Positions 1 through 6,207 of a stretch of 9,518 nt of DNA are shown piece by piece. Location: assembly GCA_003561665.1 (NCBI GenBank), contig PWVY01000345.1, forward strand, positions 1 through 9,518, written 5' to 3'. A program made the translations under genes and the position numbers. The number at the start of each line of letters is the position of its first letter. Within the stretch, counting starts at the first letter, position 1. The DNA comes from Thermoplasmata archaeon (GTDB lineage Archaea > Thermoplasmatota > SW-10-69-26). A model generated the notes under the pieces. It did no database searches, was not told the origin of the DNA, and saw only the letters and a list, made by a program, of their open reading frames with translations.

Positions 1-379
1 CCGCGAACTCCAACCGCGCATGCCCGCTCGTGCAGGCATACAACTCCTTCTCTTGGGCCTCCTCGATCTCCGCCTCCAACTCACGAACAGCTTCCTCTCG
101 CGCCTCGTTCAACGCGCGCATCGCCTCTTGCGGGGTGTAATCCCACACGAACGTCAACCAGCCCTTCTCCCGGTCCCGGTTCTCCTCGTAATCCGCGATG
201 CGCTCCTCGTACAACTGGTAAAGCGCCCGCCGGATCGTGCTCGTACGCGTATCCAACGCGTCAGCAAGCACCGTGTCCGTGGTCGGGCCACGCTCCACCA
301 ACTCCTCCAAAATGGTGAGTTCATCTTCGCCGATACGATCGAGCACAACGGACCGCACTTCGTCGGGAATCTTTGACAA
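1..379 (-). CDS. tfe: Transcription factor E (TFE, TFIIE-alpha homologue), C-terminus cut by window edge
   Basis: TFE assists archaeal RNA polymerase in promoter opening and stabilises the pre-initiation complex. The visible 126 residues start MSKIPDEVRSVVLDRIG and contain the N-terminal winged helix (about residues 5-85), including the family-typical segment GWLTFVWDYT at 73-82. An acidic linker helix (85-113) follows, and then the beginning of the zinc ribbon (YACTSGHARLEF from 114). The start is a TTG at 379-377: an in-frame TAG lies a little upstream, and a GGAGG ribosome binding site sits 9 nt before this TTG. The usual first zinc pair is CxxC, but here it reads C-T-S-G-H, so the second cysteine is missing. 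The remaining zinc ligands lie outside the window. trm56 lies directly upstream on the same strand but ends before the tfe promoter. I recall tfe-trm56 adjacency in other euryarchaea. Family assignment is firm. Confidence 0.9.
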   Translation of the reverse strand, partial: MSKIPDEVRSVVLDRIGEDELTILEELVERGPTTDTVLADALDTRTSTIRRALYQLYEERIADYEENRDREKGWLTFVWDYTPQEAMRALNEAREEAVRELEAEIEEAQEKELYACTSGHARLEFA

Positions 380-387
380 CGAGGGGA

Positions 388-393
388 CCCTCC
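388..393 (-). promoter_or_regulatory. Ribosome binding site of tfe
   Basis: GGAGGG on the minus strand lies about 9 nt before the TTG at 379. It supports the unusual TTG start, because no ATG or GTG exists between the upstream in-frame TAG and the conserved winged helix except deep inside the domain. Confidence 0.6.
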
Positions 394-419
394 GACCCTA
401 TACTCCGCGCTCGCCCCAC

Positions 420-426
420 TTAAAAG
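420..426 (-). promoter_or_regulatory. TATA box of tfe
   Basis: The minus strand reads TTTTAAG here, centred about 43 bp before the tfe start. Archaeal TATA boxes sit about 26 bp before transcription start, so this predicts a start near 396 and a leader of roughly 17 nt that just includes the ribosome binding site. A second AT-rich element (GTATAG on the minus strand, about 397-402) lies too close to fit a leadered transcript. Confidence 0.5.
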
Positions 427-453
427 AATGCTCAAGTCCCCAAGGGAGCAACG

Positions 454-513
454 CACAACCACCAACACGTCCAAACCCCCACAACCACCCAAATCACCAC
501 AACCACACAACCG
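454..513. repeat. Short direct repeats CACAACCA upstream of tfe
   Basis: The 8-mer CACAACCA occurs at 454-461, 480-487 and 498-505, with a one-base variant (CACAACCG) at 506-513. They lie 30-90 bp upstream of the tfe TATA box, in the non-coding stretch 380-534 between tfe and the trm56 stop. They could be regulator sites or just a product of the extreme C/A composition: in 481-540 I count 32 C and 2 G on the plus strand. No gene is visible in this stretch. Confidence 0.4.
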
Positions 514-535
514 CCCAACCCGCCCTCTTACCCCC
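514..535 (-). other. G-quadruplex motif at the trm56 stop codon
   Basis: The minus (transcribed-sense) strand has four G-tracts of at least three bases with loops of 5, 1 and 2 nt, read from the stop codon downstream: GGGGG, GGG, GGG, GGG. This meets the standard G-quadruplex pattern. It begins with the last G of the trm56 TAG and lies in the 3' untranslated part of the wHTH-ribK-trm56 operon, where it could affect termination or mRNA stability. No T-rich archaeal terminator is seen beside it. Confidence 0.45.
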
Positions 536-1050
536 TAATCCAAGCGCGTGATGCGCTTACCCCGAGCCGTCGGCTCCACCCGAACCTTCGCCCCCTCACG
601 GTCCTCGAACAACACCTCCTCCCCCAACACACGCATCAACCACACCCCCAACGACGCCGCCTCACTATGCGGCTGATTCCCCACGGCCACGTTGAAATCC
701 ACCCAATCGTACACCTCCCCCGGCACCTTCCCCGCACCCACGATCACCAACAACGACCCGCACCCCTGCACCGTCTCCACCACGTCCACGAACCGCTCCC
801 CATACATCGTCAAATGCACCGAAACCCCCTCCCAATCCCGGATCAACGACCGCCACTTGGGATCCTCCACCACCTCAAAACCACCCCCGAACCGATCCAC
901 CACATCCCCCACCGTCTCCTCCACCCCCTGATCCAACGAAGGGAACACGACACGATCCGCCCCAAAAGCGCGGGCAATCAAACACACATGCGTCGACAAC
1001 CGCTGATCACGCCCCGGCCTGTGACTCAAACGAAGCACCGTCACATCCAC
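535..1050 (-). CDS. trm56: tRNA (cytidine(56)-2'-O)-methyltransferase, Trm56
   Basis: SPOUT-class enzyme that methylates the ribose of C56 in the T-arm of archaeal tRNAs using S-adenosylmethionine. With a GTG start at 1050 the protein has 171 residues. It shows the N-terminal signature VLRLSHRPGRDQRLSTHV (5-22) followed by ARAFGAD (26-32), then VHLTMYG (78-84), and the C-terminal trefoil-knot segment VGAGKVP (104-110) through NVAVGNQPHSE (120-130), which binds the cofactor. I chose GTG 1050 because family members begin just before VLRL and a GGAG lies 9 nt upstream. An ATG at 1101 is in frame and would add 17 unusual residues and overlap the ribK end by 17 bp; this longer start cannot be excluded. 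It is the last gene of the wHTH-ribK-trm56 operon. Family call is firm, start less so. Confidence 0.9.
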   Translation of the reverse strand: MDVTVLRLSHRPGRDQRLSTHVCLIARAFGADRVVFPSLDQGVEETVGDVVDRFGGGFEVVEDPKWRSLIRDWEGVSVHLTMYGERFVDVVETVQGCGSLLVIVGAGKVPGEVYDWVDFNVAVGNQPHSEAASLGVWLMRVLGEEVLFEDREGAKVRVEPTARGKRITRLD

Positions 1051-1084
1051 AACGACACGCTCCAACACCAACCAAACAACACCA

Positions 1085-1804
1085 TCACTCCACCAACGCA
1101 TCCCGAGGCTCGTACGTCCTCACGGCGCCCCCCACATCCACACGCACCAAAAGCTCATCCCCATCCTTCAACCCCAACGCATCCCGCAACCGCACCGGGC
1201 TGATCACCTCCAAGACATCCTCATGCCGCGTCCGATGCGGGAAAATCACCGCCGCTCGCCGCCCCCGAACCATGGCCGGGAACCCCGAGACGCCCCCGAA
1301 CGTCCGCTCCGGCGTCGACACCTTCGGGATCGTGAACCCCTCCCTCGCCCGCAGCGAACGAAGCGAACCAAGGTCCTCACCCTCCACTTGCACGTTCAAC
1401 GTGCCCGGGAACGGCTCGAACCCGAACAACGCCTCGAAACCCTCCTTGTAAAACGGCTGCTTCATGTAATACGCTCCCTCCCCCTCCCCCTGGCGCACCA
1501 CCCCCTCCATCGTCACGGAGGTCCCCTTCTCGAAGATCCGCTCCAACCGCTCCAACTCCCGCGTAAGATCCTCAACACCCTCCTGCGTCAAACGAACCTG
1601 CTGACCCTGACTCCCCAACCGTCGCTCGATCAACCCCGCATCCTCCAACGCCCGAAGCCACCGGCTCGACGTTTGCTGAGACACCTCCAACTCGCCCGCT
1701 AACGCCCCCGATGTCGTGCTAACGAAACCCTCCAACCCTCCCTTCTCAGCGATCACTTTCAGCAAGCCCCGCTGACTGGGCCCCAAGCCATCGTTCTCGA
1801 CCAT
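1085..1804 (-). CDS. ribK: CTP-dependent riboflavin kinase with N-terminal winged helix
   Basis: Archaeal RibK phosphorylates riboflavin to FMN using CTP rather than ATP. The 239-residue product has an N-terminal helix-turn-helix (about 8-85; the TTSGALAGELEVSQQTSSRWL stretch with wing RRLGSQGQQVRLT). The kinase domain follows from about 97, with GEGEGAYYM (106-114, the nucleotide-binding glycine loop), GFEPFPGTLNV (128-138), RTFGGVSGFPA (167-177) and LEVISPVRLRDAL (198-210). This fusion is common in euryarchaea, where the winged helix can make the enzyme also a transcriptional regulator. The ATG at 1804 sits 4 nt after the stop of the wHTH gene, in the context GTGAGGATATG, so translation is probably coupled. 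A longer in-frame reading upstream would overlap that gene by about 70 bp with non-conserved sequence and was rejected. trm56 follows on the same strand. Confidence 0.92.
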   Translation of the reverse strand: MVENDGLGPSQRGLLKVIAEKGGLEGFVSTTSGALAGELEVSQQTSSRWLRALEDAGLIERRLGSQGQQVRLTQEGVEDLTRELERLERIFEKGTSVTMEGVVRQGEGEGAYYMKQPFYKEGFEALFGFEPFPGTLNVQVEGEDLGSLRSLRAREGFTIPKVSTPERTFGGVSGFPAMVRGRRAAVIFPHRTRHEDVLEVISPVRLRDALGLKDGDELLVRVDVGGAVRTYEPRDALVE

Positions 1805-1808
1805 ATCC

Positions 1809-2051
1809 TCACTGTTGCAGGTTGCGTCGCTCGGCCGCGTACCGCTCACCTTTCTCCGTAAGCGCGTACCCGTCACCCTCGCCCGTGATCAAACCATGCT
1901 CTTCCAGGTCCTCCACGGCACGATCCACCGCTCGCTGGATCAAACGGTTCTTCTTCGCGATCCGCTCAGGATCCGATTCACCTGCAACGATGCTCGTGAA
2001 CACAGCCTTTCGGAACTTGTCGGCTTCGATGAACGCATCGTTGGATGCCAT
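1809..2051 (-). CDS. Small winged-helix protein, probable transcriptional regulator
   Basis: 80 residues that look like a single winged helix-turn-helix domain. An N-terminal helix (FIEADKFRKAVFTSIVAG) leads into a recognition-helix region (KNRLIQRAVDRAVEDLEEHGLI, about 34-55). A wing with the common pattern GEGDGYALTEKGERYA (57-72) follows. Residues DPERIAKKN resemble the loop before the recognition helix. The start is the ATG at 2051, because a TATA-like TTTTAG lies 28 bp upstream, as expected for a leaderless mRNA; the 19 residues that could be read further upstream overlap that promoter. It is the first gene of the operon with ribK and trm56 and may autoregulate it, but its target cannot be told from sequence. 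Confidence 0.75.
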   Translation of the reverse strand: MASNDAFIEADKFRKAVFTSIVAGESDPERIAKKNRLIQRAVDRAVEDLEEHGLITGEGDGYALTEKGERYAAERRNLQQ

Positions 2052-2076
2052 GCACCACGATATGGGGGGCTTATCC

Positions 2077-2082
2077 CTAAAA
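2077..2082 (-). promoter_or_regulatory. TATA box of the wHTH-ribK-trm56 operon
   Basis: TTTTAG on the minus strand, centred about 28 bp before the ATG at 2051. The spacing predicts transcription starting at or within a base or two of the ATG, hence a leaderless mRNA. It lies in the 59-bp gap after the SDR gene. Confidence 0.5.
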
Positions 2083-2110
2083 GAACCCCCGGAAACAGCC
2101 CAGCCCAAGC

Positions 2111-2845
2111 CTAGTACAGCGTCAACTTGTCCCTGTTGAACACATCCACCTCATGCACCATGCTTGGAGACTGCCGCGCCGCGAACACGATCGCATCGGC
2201 AACCTCCACCGCTTCAACAACCTCCCCCGGCTCGAACCGATCCTTGAACATGACGCCATCCGTCTGGAACTCCGTGCGCACCGCGGCAGGGTTCACGATC
2301 GTCACCGCCACATCGTCCCCCGCTTGAGCGCTCAAGCTCTTCGCGAACCCTCGCGTCCACCACTTGGTTGCCGCATACACCGGGTTGTACGACCGCGGCG
2401 CCTTCCCCGCAGCGCTCCCCACGAACATCACAAGCCCCTCCGATTCGCGCAAGTAAGGGAGAGCTTCGCGGGCGGCGTGGAACATGCCATCACAGTTCGT
2501 CCCCATCATGACGCGATACGCCTCGTCCGTCATCGCCTCCACGCTGGACCCCCGGGCCACGCCTGCGTTGCACACCAGCACATCCAACCCCTCGAAGCAG
2601 TCCACGGTCGCCTCCACGAGCGCCCGCACGGCCTGAGGGTCACGAACGTCCGTGGGAGCAACGTGAACCTCCACCTCGTGCTTTTCACGAAGCTCATCCG
2701 CGAGGGCTTCAAGGCGCTTTACGCGTCGAGCCGCAAGGCTCAAACGCGCGCCCTCTTCAGCGAAACGGCGCGCGGTAGCTTCCCCGATGCCGGAGCTTGC
2801 TCCCGTGATGAGAACGCTTTCGCCTTCAAGCGAGGAGACCATCAT
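2111..2845 (-). CDS. Classical short-chain dehydrogenase/reductase
   Basis: A 244-residue NAD(P)-dependent oxidoreductase with a Rossmann fold. Motifs in order: the cofactor loop TGASSGIG (14-21), Asp66 for the adenine ring, NAG (93-95), Asn117, and the catalytic Ser144, Tyr157 and Lys161 (YAATK). Arg40 and Arg41 at the end of the second strand favour NADPH over NADH. The substrate is unknown; the general architecture resembles YdfG-like 3-hydroxy acid or serine dehydrogenases, but that is a weak inference. There are two consecutive ATG codons at the start; the first (2845) lies 25 bp from a TATA box. It has its own promoter downstream of the protease gene. C-over-G bias on the plus strand is weaker than in the flanking operons. 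Confidence 0.9.
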   Translation of the reverse strand: MMVSSLEGESVLITGASSGIGEATARRFAEEGARLSLAARRVKRLEALADELREKHEVEVHVAPTDVRDPQAVRALVEATVDCFEGLDVLVCNAGVARGSSVEAMTDEAYRVMMGTNCDGMFHAAREALPYLRESEGLVMFVGSAAGKAPRSYNPVYAATKWWTRGFAKSLSAQAGDDVAVTIVNPAAVRTEFQTDGVMFKDRFEPGEVVEAVEVADAIVFAARQSPSMVHEVDVFNRDKLTLY

Positions 2846-2866
2846 CGAATCGAAACGGACCGCACC

Positions 2867-2872
2867 TTAAAA
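2867..2872 (-). promoter_or_regulatory. TATA box of the short-chain dehydrogenase gene
   Basis: TTTTAA (followed by GG) on the minus strand, centred about 25 bp before the ATG at 2845, which implies leaderless transcription. It lies in the 57-bp gap after the protease stop, so the dehydrogenase need not depend on read-through. Confidence 0.5.
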
Positions 2873-2902
2873 CCGCTCGTCTCTTCACGGGCCCACGCGC
2901 GG

Positions 2903-4192
2903 TCAGGGAGGCACGGGGTCAAACCCGTCAGCTCGAGGCACATCGAAAAGGGCCCATGTCGACAACTCCACGGTTTTCCCCGTGTGAGCTTCAAGGTTCT
3001 CCAGGGAGTGGTCAAGGTTCGTCGCTTCGATCGCCGCGGGCGGGAAGGCTCCGATGGAGACGAGCGTGCCCACGGTGCCTCCATCCTCTTGGATCACGGG
3101 GCTGCCGCTGTCCCCCCATACGCTCGAGGGCGCAAAGTACGCGCTGGTGCGGGCCTCCGTGGTGTACGTGACCACGCCCGGTCGCGAATCGACCACGTTC
3201 ACGTTTTGCCCTCCATCCCGCATGTCCGTGTTCCCGTACGTGTACACGAACGTGCCCTCCTCCGGGACGGTGCTGACGTGCGTGGGCCCGCCCCAGACCT
3301 TCATGGCGGGGTGAACCTTGTCCCGATCCTCATCGGAGATCTCGATGAGGGCGAAGTCATCCGCTCGGTTCTCTCCCCCGTACTGGTAAGGGCAGGAAAG
3401 AAGGTTCTCGCTGGCGCCCCAGCTGCAATACGCGACGGTTCCTTCGATGGCGCCGCTGGCAACGGGCACGGCCTCGCCGAGGGTTAACCCGCTGGGGCGA
3501 CTGGCGCTTGCGGCCAGGCAGTGCGCGGCGGTCCCGATGTAAAGCGTCGCGTTGGTGGCGCTTTGGAAGATGAAGTTGGCCGTGCAGATTTGCCCGCCCA
3601 CCTTCACGCCCGGCCGAACGGATGCTTCTTCAAGGCTTGGCCATCCAGGATCGTGCCGGGTCTCTTCTTGGTCCGCTTCGAGCAGGGCCGGCGTGTCCAG
3701 CCCATGCTGCTCGGCGCGAACCTCAACGTGCATCGTGAAAGAGATCGCATCGGGCCCGTCCACGATCTCGGCGCCAACAATGATGCCCCATGCTCCCTTC
3801 GTGTTTTGCTCAAGCGAGGGGATGGTGCACGTGAGCGCATCGTTCTCGGGCGTTGAGGCGTCACAGATGCGCGTTTCCTCGTCGTTGACCTGGAACCAGG
3901 GCGCCTTGTCACCCTCCCACGTGAGCTGGATATCCAGCGTGAACGGGACGCCCATAGGGATCTCAAGCTCGGAGGAGGCCAGGCCCTGCATGGACACCTC
4001 ATCCTCCCACACGAACACGACCCGGTCCGGTTGCTCCTCGAGAGCGCGCGCATTCTCCATGCTCACCTCATCCAGGGAGACGCCCGCATCCTCCCAGGAC
4101 GCTTCACCCAAGCCGTCGCCCTCAAGGTCTGCCCCAAGGCATCCAGCCATCACGATCAACGCCAAACAGGACACCACGCCAACGCGCTTCAT
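2903..4192 (-). CDS. Exported lipoprotein serine protease, chymotrypsin/trypsin fold (S1-like)
   Basis: 429 residues. A signal peptide ends in a lipobox with VMAGC, so Cys18 would be lipidated and hold the protein on the outer face of the membrane. An acidic linker follows (19-57). Then comes a beta-rich N-terminal domain (about 58-165) with a likely Cys110-Cys122 disulfide; I do not recognise its family. The protease domain (about 192-415) has the full triad: His224 in GTAAHC, Asp279 in DDFALIEI and Ser362 in GDSGSP. Cys203 and Cys225 sit like the classic disulfide beside the catalytic His, and Cys256-Cys267 may form another. The substrate is unknown. The ATG at 4192 is preferred over a GTG at 4201 because the signal peptide then begins MKR and a TATA-like box lies about 29 bp upstream. 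G and C are balanced on the plus strand here (about 21 C to 20 G in 3421-3480), unlike the neighbours, which suggests separate origin. Confidence 0.9.
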   Translation of the reverse strand: MKRVGVVSCLALIVMAGCLGADLEGDGLGEASWEDAGVSLDEVSMENARALEEQPDRVVFVWEDEVSMQGLASSELEIPMGVPFTLDIQLTWEGDKAPWFQVNDEETRICDASTPENDALTCTIPSLEQNTKGAWGIIVGAEIVDGPDAISFTMHVEVRAEQHGLDTPALLEADQEETRHDPGWPSLEEASVRPGVKVGGQICTANFIFQSATNATLYIGTAAHCLAASASRPSGLTLGEAVPVASGAIEGTVAYCSWGASENLLSCPYQYGGENRADDFALIEISDEDRDKVHPAMKVWGGPTHVSTVPEEGTFVYTYGNTDMRDGGQNVNVVDSRPGVVTYTTEARTSAYFAPSSVWGDSGSPVIQEDGGTVGTLVSIGAFPPAAIEATNLDHSLENLEAHTGKTVELSTWALFDVPRADGFDPVPP

Positions 4193-4216
4193 CGCTCCCA
4201 CGGTCCCGCGCAGAGG

Positions 4217-4223
4217 TCATAAA
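4217..4223 (-). promoter_or_regulatory. TATA-like box of the protease gene
   Basis: TTTATGA on the minus strand, core centred about 29 bp before the ATG at 4192. The fit to leaderless spacing is better for this ATG than for the GTG at 4201, and so supports the shorter signal peptide. It is one half of a divergent promoter pair in the 104-bp gap 4193-4296. Confidence 0.45.
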
Positions 4224-4266
4224 CGTTCTGTCCACCGCGTTGAACCCCCACCGCGCGTCCCCACCC

Positions 4267-4274
4267 TCTAAATA
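4267..4274 (+). promoter_or_regulatory. TATA box of the NOG1-like GTPase gene
   Basis: TCTAAATA centred about 26 bp before the GTG at 4297, so the mRNA is predicted to be leaderless and to start at the GTG. It lies about 50 bp from the oppositely directed protease TATA box. Confidence 0.55.
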
Positions 4275-4296
4275 GGACCTGCGGTTACGTAGACCC

Positions 4297-5322
4297 GTGT
4301 CGAAAGGCGGCATCCCCCAAGTCGTGGACAACCACGGCGCCGCGGACTTCTCCCGCTTGATGACGGTGCCCCAAAGCGAGGACCTCATCGATCAAGCCTT
4401 CCGCAAAGGCCGCAAAGCCCAAGCCCCCAAAGGCGCCCCGGGAGAAGCCGGCAAAAACCGCGAACTTGCACGCGTAGGCGCCGCCAGCCGCACCTTCGAA
4501 TCGCGCCTGCACCGCGTGATCCGAAGCTTCCCCAACCTCGACGAACTTCACCCCTTCTACCACGAACTCGTCGACGTCCTCGTCAGCGTCGACGACGTCA
4601 AACAACACCTCGGCGCCGTCTCCTGGGCCCGAAGCCGCATCCAAAGCATCCGAAGCGACATCGAGAAACGCATCCGCGCCGCCGAGAACAACCACGAGAT
4701 CATGCTCGCCCGAAAGGAAGCCTACGGGCGCATGGCCAGCATCGTCACCGACATCAGCGACGATCTCGCCGAACTCGCCAAGATCCGGTACGAACTCGCC
4801 GGCATCCCCACCCTCCGCATCGATCAACCCACCCTCGTCATCGCCGGGTACCCCAACGTGGGAAAATCAAGCCTCCTCACCGAGATCACGCGTGCCACCC
4901 CCCAAATCGCCGTGTACCCCTTCACGACGAAAGGCGTTCACATCGGGCACCGAGACCACCGCCACCACCAAGTCCAGATCCTCGACACCCCCGGCATCCT
5001 CGACCGCCCCATGGACGAACGCAACCCCATCGAGCAACAAGCCATCCTCGCCCTCCGCCACGCCGCTGACACGATCCTGTTCCTCCTTGACCCCAGCGGC
5101 CACTGCGGGTACCCGCTCGACGCGCAAACGAACCTCCTCAACGAGGTCAAGACCCTCTTCGAAGACACCACGATCCTCACCGTCGAGAACAAAAGCGATT
5201 TGGAAACCACCGGGGAACACCCCGCCATCAGCGTCACCGAGAACGAAGGCCTCGAAGCCATCACCGAGAACGCCCTCGACGCCGCCGTCGACGCCTTCAA
5301 CGAACGCTGGCAACCCTTCTAA
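4297..5322 (+). CDS. nog1: NOG1-family GTPase
   Basis: A 341-residue Obg/NOG1-type translation GTPase. In eukaryotes Nog1 acts in 60S ribosome assembly; archaeal homologues are presumed to work on the large subunit too. An N-terminal helical NOG1 domain (about 15-175) precedes the G domain: G1 GYPNVGKSS (184-192), G2 Thr210-Thr211 within YPFTTKG, G3 DTPG (230-233) in the family-specific DTPGILDRPMDERNPIE, G4 NKSD (298-301), and a G5-like SVTENEG (312-318). The end is about where archaeal homologues stop, without the long C-terminal extension of eukaryotic Nog1. The GTG start is supported by the promoter spacing. The gene is strongly C-ending in codon use. It converges on the larE-like gene with a 31-bp gap in which I see no clear terminator. 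Confidence 0.92.
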   Translation: MSKGGIPQVVDNHGAADFSRLMTVPQSEDLIDQAFRKGRKAQAPKGAPGEAGKNRELARVGAASRTFESRLHRVIRSFPNLDELHPFYHELVDVLVSVDDVKQHLGAVSWARSRIQSIRSDIEKRIRAAENNHEIMLARKEAYGRMASIVTDISDDLAELAKIRYELAGIPTLRIDQPTLVIAGYPNVGKSSLLTEITRATPQIAVYPFTTKGVHIGHRDHRHHQVQILDTPGILDRPMDERNPIEQQAILALRHAADTILFLLDPSGHCGYPLDAQTNLLNEVKTLFEDTTILTVENKSDLETTGEHPAISVTENEGLEAITENALDAAVDAFNERWQPF

Positions 5323-5353
5323 CCCCAAGCCCGCTCTCCGCCTTGCCCCAGCG

Positions 5354-6196
5354 TCACGCCGAGGTCCAAGGCTTTTCCCGCTCTTCCGTGGATCCCTCGT
5401 TCAACGAACCCCGCCGGTACCCAAGAAGATCCATCGACACCCACCGGAACCCCACCTCCCTGAGCGCCTCCGTCACCGCCTCCCCCTCCCCCACCAACCG
5501 CTCCCGAGCCTCCGGAGCAACCTCCACACGCGCCAGATCCCCATGGTGCCGCACCCGAACCTGCGCAACGCCCACAAGGCCACGCACCGCAGCCTCCGCT
5601 TCCTCCACCATGGCAAGCTTCTCCCTTGTAACGCGCTCACCGTACGGGATCCTCGAAGACAAACACGCGTTCGAAGGCCGATCCGCCACACTCAACCCCA
5701 AACGCTCCGCGATCCCCCGAACCTCCTCTTTTTTCACGCCCGCTTTCGCCCACGGGAACCACGCTCCGGCCTTCTTGGCCGCGATGCGCCCAGGAGCGTG
5801 ACCCTCCTCCCCTGCAGGCAAGTACCCCATCGCGACGCGATCATACCCCTCCTCCTCCGCGATGCGCGAGAACACCCCCATCAACCCCTCCCGACAATGG
5901 TAACACCGATCCGGACGGTTCGCAACGTACGCCGGATCCTCCAACTCGGAATGCTCCACCACCCGATGCCGGATCCCATGCTCCCCCGCGAACGAGACCG
6001 CCCCATCCACCTCCTCCTGGCTCGTCGACTCCGAGAACGCCGTCACCGCCAACACGCGCTCGGTCCCCAACACGCGCACAGCAAGGAACGCGAGCGTGCA
6101 CGAATCAACACCACCGCTCATCGCGACCAACACACGACCCTCCACCTCCGAAAGCAGGCCCTCCACGCGATCCAACGCGGAGCCAGGCCCGATCAC
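5354..6196 (-). CDS. larE: LarE-type PP-loop ATP-dependent sulfur transferase, three-cysteine form
   Basis: 280 residues of the adenine-nucleotide alpha-hydrolase (PP-loop) superfamily. The P-loop is SGGVDS (27-32). CYHC gives Cys98 and Cys101, and Cys178 lies in RPSNACLSSRIPYG (173-186), the most typical LarE segment. The C-terminal domain includes VRVRHHGDLARVE (213-225). LarE supplies sulfur to the nickel-pincer nucleotide of lactate racemase. Forms with only the last Cys sacrifice it, whereas three-Cys forms are described as holding a [4Fe-4S] cluster that can deliver sulfur repeatedly. This protein fits the three-Cys form. The central part (GYLPAGEEGHAPGR, 124-137) departs from the usual N-x-D-D-x2-D-x-R-P-G pattern. 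No larA, larB or larC is nearby, so the acceptor is unknown. The GTG start is supported by a GGTGAT ribosome binding site. It follows the two-TM gene by 6 nt. Confidence 0.85.
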   Translation of the reverse strand: MIGPGSALDRVEGLLSEVEGRVLVAMSGGVDSCTLAFLAVRVLGTERVLAVTAFSESTSQEEVDGAVSFAGEHGIRHRVVEHSELEDPAYVANRPDRCYHCREGLMGVFSRIAEEEGYDRVAMGYLPAGEEGHAPGRIAAKKAGAWFPWAKAGVKKEEVRGIAERLGLSVADRPSNACLSSRIPYGERVTREKLAMVEEAEAAVRGLVGVAQVRVRHHGDLARVEVAPEARERLVGEGEAVTEALREVGFRWVSMDLLGYRRGSLNEGSTEEREKPWTSA

Positions 6197-6201
6197 GAGG
6201 C

Positions 6202-6207
6202 ATCACC
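6202..6207 (-). promoter_or_regulatory. Ribosome binding site of the larE-like gene
   Basis: GGTGAT on the minus strand matches the complement of the archaeal 16S 3' end and sits 5 nt before the GTG at 6196. It overlaps the stop codon of the upstream two-TM gene, implying translational coupling. It fixes the GTG as the start. Confidence 0.6.

Noticed and set aside
667..1203. Long open frame on the plus strand across trm56 and the ribK end
   Set aside because: It is rich in His, Pro and Thr, as expected from reading a G/T-rich minus-strand gene backwards, and matches no family; trm56 and ribK on the other strand are clear.
1475..1510. Dense G-tracts inside ribK as a second G-quadruplex
   Set aside because: They encode the conserved Gly-Glu-Gly-Glu-Gly nucleotide-binding loop, which explains the pattern, and the fourth tract is separated by about 10 nt.
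1805..1876. Longer N-terminus of RibK beginning at 1876
   Set aside because: It overlaps the upstream wHTH gene extensively and has no similarity to RibK; the ATG at 1804 follows that gene's stop directly.
2153..3487. 444-codon plus-strand open frame opposite the dehydrogenase and protease
   Set aside because: Arg/His-rich shadow without any motif; both minus-strand genes have complete catalytic residues.
5323..5353. Terminator between the convergent GTPase and larE-like genes
   Set aside because: The 31-bp gap has no T-tract on either strand and no convincing stem-loop.
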